Positions 57,361 to 64,000 of a stretch of 64,000 bases of DNA are shown here, piece after piece; positions within the stretch are counted from its first letter, which is position 1; the number at the start of each line of letters is the position of its first letter. Source of the DNA: Lepeophtheirus salmonis (lineage: Eukaryota > Arthropoda > Copepoda > Siphonostomatoida > Caligidae). The notes below the pieces were generated by a model. That model saw nothing but the letters and a program-made list of their open reading frames with translations. It was not told the origin of the DNA and made no database searches. The stretch is taken from NCBI RefSeq assembly GCF_016086655.4, contig NC_052132.2, forward strand, positions 11,844,805 through 11,908,804, read 5' to 3'. The position numbers were made by a program, and so were the translations under genes.

Positions 57361-58587
57361 TAAGTAAAGTTAAAGTGATCATTACCCACTCTATTGGAAA
57401 TTTTATAGATTACCCGGGCATTTTGTATATTGCCCGTACCATATATACTAATTTTAAGGACTTTAAAAGTCCAGTATTAATCAATTCAAAGAATTATTAG
57501 TTTTTTTCAAAATAAAAATAATTTGAGCGTAAAAAGAACTATAAATTATAATTTTATTTAATAATATAATTTTATATATCTAAAGTATATTAAGGTTCAA
57601 GTATTATTCAATTGAGGAACAATCCCGAATAAAAACTTAGAAGATATATTATTTTTATTGCTACCAATCTCCATATTGATCAATTTTAATATTCTGGTGA
57701 TTGCAAACGGAAATTTATAACGCCAAAAACTTCAGTTTAGTCAAATAATTTTTTTAAGGATATGGAAGGGAACAATGACGTTATCCAATAAAGTTGAAGA
57801 TATTTTGAATAATTAACAGAACAGTGATGATTAAACTATTTGAATAAGGTCCAAACAACCATTAAATTATTGAATAAAGAGAATCCAACTACTCACAATT
57901 GTAAAAACAATTGAAAATATATATATGTCAAAATATTACTTATGCTTTGTAAAAAACTTAATGTCTGGAAATGATTGTGAAAAACAAAAACTACATCAAA
58001 CTGAAGAAATTAGCCCCAGAAATAACTACAATGAATGTACTAGAAAGGTTAAGTACCACCAGGTATTTGATTGTCGTCAAATGGAGTTTGAACTTATTAT
58101 AAATGTGAGATTTAAAGTAAAGAGAATACAGTGATCCCAAAAATCCTAAACATAATAGTAGTATAATTATTAATTTATACATTAGAGCCATTACAAACTA
58201 TTAAATCAAGCTTTGTTAATACTTAATTTTGAAAGAGAATAGATAACAAAGGTTAAAAAAATTATATAATTTCTAAGTATAAATTTATTATTACCTTTAA
58301 GATTTATAGTATCATTTATTGTAAATCTCTAATATCTACATACAAACGCACAATTCCATTTTTATAATAATCAAGTCACTGACTTGACCGGCATGAGAAA
58401 TGTTCATTATTGGGCACGTTTATGTCTTTCACCATACTGAAAACACACTGGACGTTGCAGTTTACTATAAGAGTGTATTTATTGTTAAAGAAGTAATTAT
58501 TGCTACTAACTGATTCTGGTGCCTGTTACCCAGTTTTATGGTCCCCTTGGTCTTCTAAATCACGTGCAGACTTTTAATTTGGAACAG
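57361..58587. other. AT-rich stretch with small hairpin
   Basis: 57,413-57,436 has cgggca..tgcccg (6-bp arms). 58,380-58,580 is GC-richer and may be the 3' part of the Gypsy remnant that follows on the minus strand. No gene. Confidence 0.35.
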
Positions 58588-60119
58588 TTAAAGTGTTATG
58601 TCATGAAATAGATTATCCAAAATGGTTACAAGTGTAAGTAGTGGCATTCTCCCTTCTGATATTGTGTTTTGATATTGGGTATTGATCGGAGATGTGTGGT
58701 CATTACATAGAAACATTAAACCTGTATGTATATAATATTGGAATGTACCATAGAATATATTTCTATTATTTTCAATAGAATCGTCTATCAGTAGAAACTT
58801 CGTAAGTTGGTAACTCAAAAGGTCTTTCATTGGTTCTCAAACGGTTTGGAATTCCAAATATCAACATGTGACTTTTTAACGCACCGATCACATTTTTTGT
58901 ATTTGGAGCCTTTTGAAATCGGATCACGGAGGACCATCCGCCGTATCAATCTACAATAACTTCGTAATATTTCCCTACATATTCGTGGATACCTTTCGAC
59001 GTCACCTCCTTTGGGTTCTTTACAAATTTTTTGACTCATGCCATTCTGATAACTGGGCCAAAAGTAAAGTGTTCTTGATCTTTTCTTCAGTCTTGACATC
59101 CACAAATGGCTTCATGAAGACCTTCAAGAGCTTTGAGATTGATTTTTTCTGCATTATCATTCTACAATTACCCATTAATACTAATCTTCCACTAGCCTAT
59201 ATCTCAACAGATAAAGAGTTCCACATTTTCATGCAGAGATGGGGTTGATGGTTTAGTCATATCTTCCTTATATACTTTCCTTCAAATAATGACTGACATG
59301 CTATTATATAATCTTCTTCTGCTGCGTCAAACATTTCATCAAAGGCTTTTTCTTATTTCAATATTTATAAAAAATGGCTTTGGATATTTTGGTTCTCTCA
59401 ATTTCTTCTTCCACAGGTGTCTCAATTCGAGCTCTGCTCAATGTATTTGCAAAAAATGAGTTTTCTCTTTCGTCCATTTGATTTTGAATGTATTTGGGGC
59501 TAATTTTTCCATAAATATCTCTATACGTGAGTTATTGATTGCTCCCATATCGGTTCTATTAATAATACCAATCAACACCTTGTGAGCCGCCTTGATGTTC
59601 AATTATCTTCCTAAATTATAGATATTGTATTTTTCGATGTCCCAAAGATAGGAAGTAGTTCCAACTTATGACCTGCGTATCTTGATTCAATCCCGCTAAT
59701 ATATTTTGACCCTTGCAGCACCATCCTTCGTCTCCTTGCATAAGTGTTTATCTTGATCGTTGTAGTCTTTATACATCGATAAATTTTGTTACTTGCTTCT
59801 TATGTATATTTTTGGAACTTAATAATCACTGTAATTTACTCATAGGAAGTACAATATTTTTTTTAACTCAAGTAATTTTTTGGCAAACTAAAACAACCTC
59901 GAAGCTCTGAAGTATTATTGGGTTCAGGATATTTTTTATTGCTTCAATCTTACACGGATCGGCTATAACATTTTTTTTCCTACTATGAGAACTGCAAATT
60001 TGACTTTTTTCTCTCATTTTTAGCTCATTTGAATTCAACCTCATACCATTTTTTTCATCTTTATATCTTTGTCCATATCTTTTATCCTTGACTTCTTCGT
60101 ATATCCTTATATTTGCCAA
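58588..60119 (-). mobile_element. Gypsy pol remnant (RT thumb, RNase H, integrase)
   Basis: Minus strand, in gene order. ADPCKIEAIKNILNP (end of RT, about 59,965-59,920) is followed by a broken RNase H with IKWTKEKTHFL (about 59,460). Next is the integrase N-terminal zinc region with LVLMGN and LYFWPSYQNGMSQK (about 59,070-59,030). The integrase core follows, with IRFQKAPNTKNVIGALKSH and FGIPNRLRTN (about 58,930-58,850), where the usual (T/S)DGG is TNER. At least five frame changes and many stops are present. The sequence family differs from the two other Gypsy copies in the window. No LTRs were identified. Confidence 0.7.
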
Positions 60120-60486
60120 TTCGTTTCAAGGATCATATTAGAGTTCTATCTTACAATAAATATCATTTATAATTTTTTTTACATTTTAAACAAATTAGGC
60201 ATCTAAAAATATATCTTATTGGCATTTAGGAAAATAATTAAAAACATCTGTGGTAAAGAAGACCATATTACATTTTTTCTTTTAAAAATAAAAAGGTAAA
60301 ATAATTTATCCCTTTAAAAATCCAATATTTGCAACAGTAAATTTCATATTGCAATTTCGATTTATCTATTTAAAATAAACAAATTAAGACTAGAACGGCG
60401 GATGCTAATAACATCCCTTCAACGACGGTGAATATCAGTTAATGATACCCATTATTTTTTTAATATTTGTTATTATTAGTGGTTGC

Positions 60487-61200
60487 TCAAATTGAAAGTA
60501 ATGTGTTACTAGGAACTTCTCTGTACATGATAAAAGCATGTATACCAGCAAAATCCAAAATATTACATAAATATAAATATAAAGGGTCTCGGCGAAAACA
60601 AATTTTGATTTGATAAGTTCTTACCATTTGATTTAGAATATCAACTCCATAGATAGTTTCATTATAATACAGAATTGACTGTGGTAACCTTTTTTTTCCA
60701 TCTGAAGCTTGCACATATATTTTAGTGAACAAACCTCAAAATTAAATAATATTTTTGATAAAAAGTCAATCTTTTGCCACTTTTTAAAAAATATAGTGTG
60801 CTTTTGGTTGTCTTTTGTTCAGGTGGTATTTCTGTGCGAGAACGATGCATAGTTACTAAAATACTCTAACCAAACTTTTATGTCAAATTTTTCAGGCTTC
60901 TTAGCCATATATATTGATAGACTGGATATTTACCTTTTGTTGTGAATAGTTACACATCCATGTTAATATTTTTTCATGGGCAGTAGCCTAACTTATAATT
61001 TTCGACAAATTGATCCCATAGCGTTGAAAAAAAGGCGAACTTGTCGTATAGGAGTATTTGTGATCATGAGGAACCTAAATCGAAGTTGATAAATCTCATT
61101 AATTCATTATATCAGTCGCAAGACATAGTGTTCCAAGAGAGATTGATCCTCAATTTTTTTGCCCAAATGACTTCAGTCAGCTGACTTTTGGCTCAGACTC
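60487..61200 (-). mobile_element. piggyBac transposase remnant
   Basis: Minus strand. The part at 61,190-60,990 reads NLSWNTMSCD, LMRFINFD and YDKFAFFQRYGINLSK, which follows the piggyBac N-terminal core (tMs..Rf.elLrfirFdd, DKfapir). MAKKPEKFDIKVW (about 60,910-60,870) is the (M/S)P.KP.K(Y/F)GIK.W motif. After a frame change, 60,732-60,487 gives YYNETIYGVDILNQMVRTY and FAGIHAFIMYRE, the characteristic C-terminal YN..mGGVD..Dqm...Y and N...iNa.ilY. Many stops are present, and the central Asp region could not be located. This is the longest piggyBac remnant in the window. Confidence 0.75.
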
Positions 61201-62989
61201 CTTTCTCATACGTTATAGACATTAATGGAAGCATTTCCAGTTTGCTGGTTGTCCATTCATCAATTTAAAGTTTGGAACGAGTCTCAACTAATGTAAATTT
61301 TAAAATGTGATAAATAATATAATTATCCATCAATAGTTCAAATGCTGATAATGTTTTTTGAACCCTGGACTTCTTTCAAAAAATTTATGATCTAAAAAGA
61401 GCTCAACTCTTTTAATTTCCTATTTTTTGCACTAAATTGTATTATTCTTGCCGAGTCGTCATTGGATTGTATACTAGCATTTTTTTTATGTTAAATATAA
61501 CAGTTACTCATAAAAAAATACATATAATGTCTACCAATACTTATAGAGGTTTTCAACAAAATTACATAACGAGAGGCTTACAAAAAACTTCCAAATAGTA
61601 ATCATGATCAGATGTGTGTGATTGTGGTGGTTGGAAATTTTCTTCCTTCTGAATTGAAGTACGATATTGAAGCCAGGTAATGTCTTATTTCTTCAATGGA
61701 CAAACTTTTCTTGGACAATAAATGGCAGAATCAGAATGGTTAGTTCAAGAAAATATATGTCATATTTATACAAGGAAAGCATAAGATTACTAGACACTTT
61801 CTAGAGTGGTTCCTTAATGTCTGAATTTACTTAAGATTGTTCATGCACGATTAAAAATAGATTTTTTCAAATGATTGTATATCAAATATGATACCCACAT
61901 ATGCGTAGGTAGTGTTCAATTTATCAACTAAAAGATTACTAATTTTTCTTTTTAGGTTAATAAAATGATTTATGAAAATTCAAGAACTTCTAAACAAATA
62001 CCCTTCAGAAGTTTCTAATAATATCTCATTGAATCCCAATAGGTATCAAAATTGATTACCCTCGTTGTTCTATTGTTAAAAATGTATCTTTTTGAATTTT
62101 GATATGTTTCTACACTTTTTCTATTCTTTTTGGCAGCTCAAAAATCATTTTTTTAGAAATCTAAATATGTCTTGTGGAGTGTTATATCAGTCCTTATTTA
62201 TTTAATCCATTCAAGTATAATGACTTGTTTTTCTTCTTTTTTTTGTACCGAGGTAGAACTTAGTTAATATTCCAGTCTGGTTTAATACAAGAAAACGTCA
62301 ATATAAATATTTAAATTCGAATACATTATTCATAATCGTAAGTAAAAATAAAACAGAATTTAATTCTCACTAATTATCAAAATAAGATTTGGGGATTTTA
62401 TACTACATCAGTGAAACTAAGGATACTTAGTGGAGCTTTAAATGTCATTGCTAGATAAGACTAACAAAATGTGACATGTGTGTATTAAACAAAAAGTCAT
62501 TAAAAAAAAATTTAAAAAAATATAAACTACATGCACTACTCCATACTTTTTATTATTGGAGTCGGATTCCTAAATTTTGCTTGTTTAACTCCAATTTTTA
62601 ATATTTTGACAATCTCAGTTCTTTTATTTTTTGAAATTTGATTTTTTTGCGAGTTAAATTTTTCTTAAATTTTACTGTGTGGTCCAAAATGTTTTATTTT
62701 ATTGCATAAAAAACATTCTTTGGTCCCTCATTTTGTCCATGGCTCTGACCATAACATTTTTGCACGGACGTTGAAACATATCTTTTATATAATTATTCAC
62801 CTTTGTCGTCTAGATTGATTTTGAGTGATCAATATCTCTTCTTTGATATCAGCACTTTCTCACGAATTTCACGTTGAGTACTGTATGCGTCATAAGTACT
62901 TGTATACTTTTTAATTTATTAGAAAGAAAGATAAATCTAAGCTTAATATTAATGATAAAAATAAAAATATAAAAAAGGAGATGAAGGAT
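61201..62989. other. AT-rich stretch, no gene
   Basis: At 62,555-62,600 the words ggagtcggattcc and ttaactccaatttt recall the GAGTCGG hAT terminus at 31,709-31,755. No coding signal. Confidence 0.4.
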
Positions 62990-63490
62990 ATTTTAATTTC
63001 TACTATTTTTCAAAAATTCCGCCCTCTCCACATTACAGAATTCCAGGCGCGTTTGAACCTTAAGACAAACTTTCCTGAGGGTGTCTGACAGAATGTTGGC
63101 CCGTTCCTCCACTACCTTGGCCTTGATCACATCCATACTGCTGTGTTAGTGGGCGTTGGCCTTTCTCTCTACGGTGCACGGCACGTAGTAGTCAAGTAAG
63201 TTCAGGTTGGAGGAGTTAGGCGGCCACATCTCCTCGGACCAAAATTCATTCGCTCCTAATTTGTTTTCAAATACCTTTGGGTGATCTTGGATATTTGGCA
63301 CAGTGCTCTGTTTTCTGTCCCTGCCTAATTTCCAATGACACTGACCATCATGGTATTGGCTGGGTGATTTGAATCCCTGGTAAATTTTACTTGGGTAGGG
63401 GCGTTCTTGGGGATCTTGGTGATATACCGACGGCTGTGAGAGTTACTGACTGCGTCGACTGTTCCTTATTTTGAAACTCTGAAAAAAACT
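62990..63490 (-). mobile_element. Tc1/mariner transposase remnant (catalytic and C-terminal parts)
   Basis: Minus strand. RYITKIPKNAPTQVKF (about 63,425-63,380) follows the first catalytic Asp region. EEMWPPNSSNLNLLDYYV (about 63,240-63,185) is the WPPxSPDLNPLDY motif with PD changed to SN. VIKAKVVEERANILSD and VQTRLEFC close the protein. A central deletion is visible between 63,290 and 63,250, because the second catalytic Asp (QQD) is missing. Stops and frameshifts are present. It is less AT-rich than its surroundings. Confidence 0.68.
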
Positions 63491-63690
63491 ATGGCTGATT
63501 TTACTTCTTCAATAAACATCTAAAATGAAACCGGTTTCTTGTTATTTATCCCTTTTTATGATTTTTTTTTTTTTTTTGCGAAATTTAAACATTATTATCT
63601 GTATAAGAAGTGTATAAGGACTAATCACACATATTGTAAGGTTCTTCAATGTAAGTATTTGTTTTTAAAGATTATTGCTTTGCAGTCCTA

Positions 63691-63999
63691 CTATAATGCA
63701 AATTCACAAATGGTCTTCCATAGTGCATATTTTGGATCTCTGCTTCCTGGGCTAGTGCTTATGCTCAGTGAAAAAGAAAGTATAATTTTCTCCTCTCTCA
63801 ACTGAATACATTTATTGAAGCCAACTCTCCGATTCAGGACGGAGTATTTTTCTTGGTAATGCCCATTCCACCCATCTAAACCAGCATAAATACTTTTAAT
63901 GTGGCCCATATCTATGAACAACTCTAGATTACCTCGACAAGGCGAAGAAAGACAATTATCTAGATGTTCTCGTTTTTCATCCACAGTTAATTTGAACAA
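63691..63999 (-). other. Open frame reaching the right edge, possible partial exon
   Basis: A 102-codon minus-strand frame runs from the window edge to a stop at 63,691. Its first part (VDEKREHLDNCLSSPCRGN) has a protein-like, non-AT-biased composition. A GAG|GTAATC at about 63,935 on the minus strand could be a splice donor, in which case only about 20 codons would be exon. I recognise no domain. It could be the only other host gene here, cut by the window edge. Confidence 0.28.
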
Positions 64000-64000
64000 T

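Noticed and set aside
1..64000. tRNA, rRNA, CRISPR or operon-like structures
   Set aside because: I looked for tRNA B-box-like GGTTCGA words, regularly spaced short repeats and clustered co-directional genes. The only GTTCGAA words sit in the foldback elements, the repeats lack a spacer pattern, and no gene cluster exists.

Overview
The window is very AT-rich animal genomic DNA that consists mostly of decayed transposable elements around one clearly intact protein-coding gene. Gene density is low, introns are spliced, Tc1/mariner, piggyBac, hAT, Gypsy and LINE debris is mixed together, and the gene is a neuropeptide-receptor-like GPCR. This points to an arthropod. My best guess is a copepod of the sea-louse type, but that is inference from overall character and not from a species marker.

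The gene is a rhodopsin-class GPCR resembling the FMRFamide-receptor branch, on the + strand. I can join three coding exons (5,676-6,367, 21,091-21,677 and 22,664-22,710) in frame into a 441-residue, seven-helix receptor. A splice acceptor lies just before the ATG, so at least one further 5' exon is expected upstream. Intron 1 is 14.7 kb and carries a 993-bp internally deleted Tc1/mariner-class element (9,355-10,347) with inverted ends and a TA duplication, LINE debris (14.8-15.5 kb), a 15-bp tandem repeat (12.74 kb) and several dispersed repeats. Intron 2 is largely filled by one foldback-type element.

Downstream of the receptor (23-64 kb) I find no convincing host gene. From left to right it holds: Tc1/mariner transposase remnants (24.9-26.6 kb), a small foldback element (28.14-28.52 kb), a Gypsy remnant (29.86-30.8 kb), a hAT remnant (30.86-31.75 kb), a GC-richer tandem repeat array (34.28-35.24 kb), a nearly perfect 44-bp-arm hairpin (35.53-35.65 kb), a piggyBac fragment (38.8 kb), a Gypsy insertion bounded by LTRs and a 4-bp target duplication (39,371-41,091), LINE reverse-transcriptase remnants (43.3-46.6 kb), a cluster of Tc1/mariner N-terminal fragments (47.9-53.5 kb), a 110-bp hAT-like MITE with an 8-bp duplication (57.13 kb), another Gypsy pol remnant (58.6-60.1 kb), a piggyBac remnant (60.5-61.2 kb) and a Tc1/mariner remnant (63.0-63.5 kb). 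An open frame reaching the right edge (63.7-64.0 kb) could be part of an exon.

I did not find a new multi-gene system. The most unusual things are the structural repeats: the 35.5-kb hairpin, the 34-35 kb array, the foldback family built on a GGTAATTTT-like motif, and the cleanly bounded but gutted Gypsy element.
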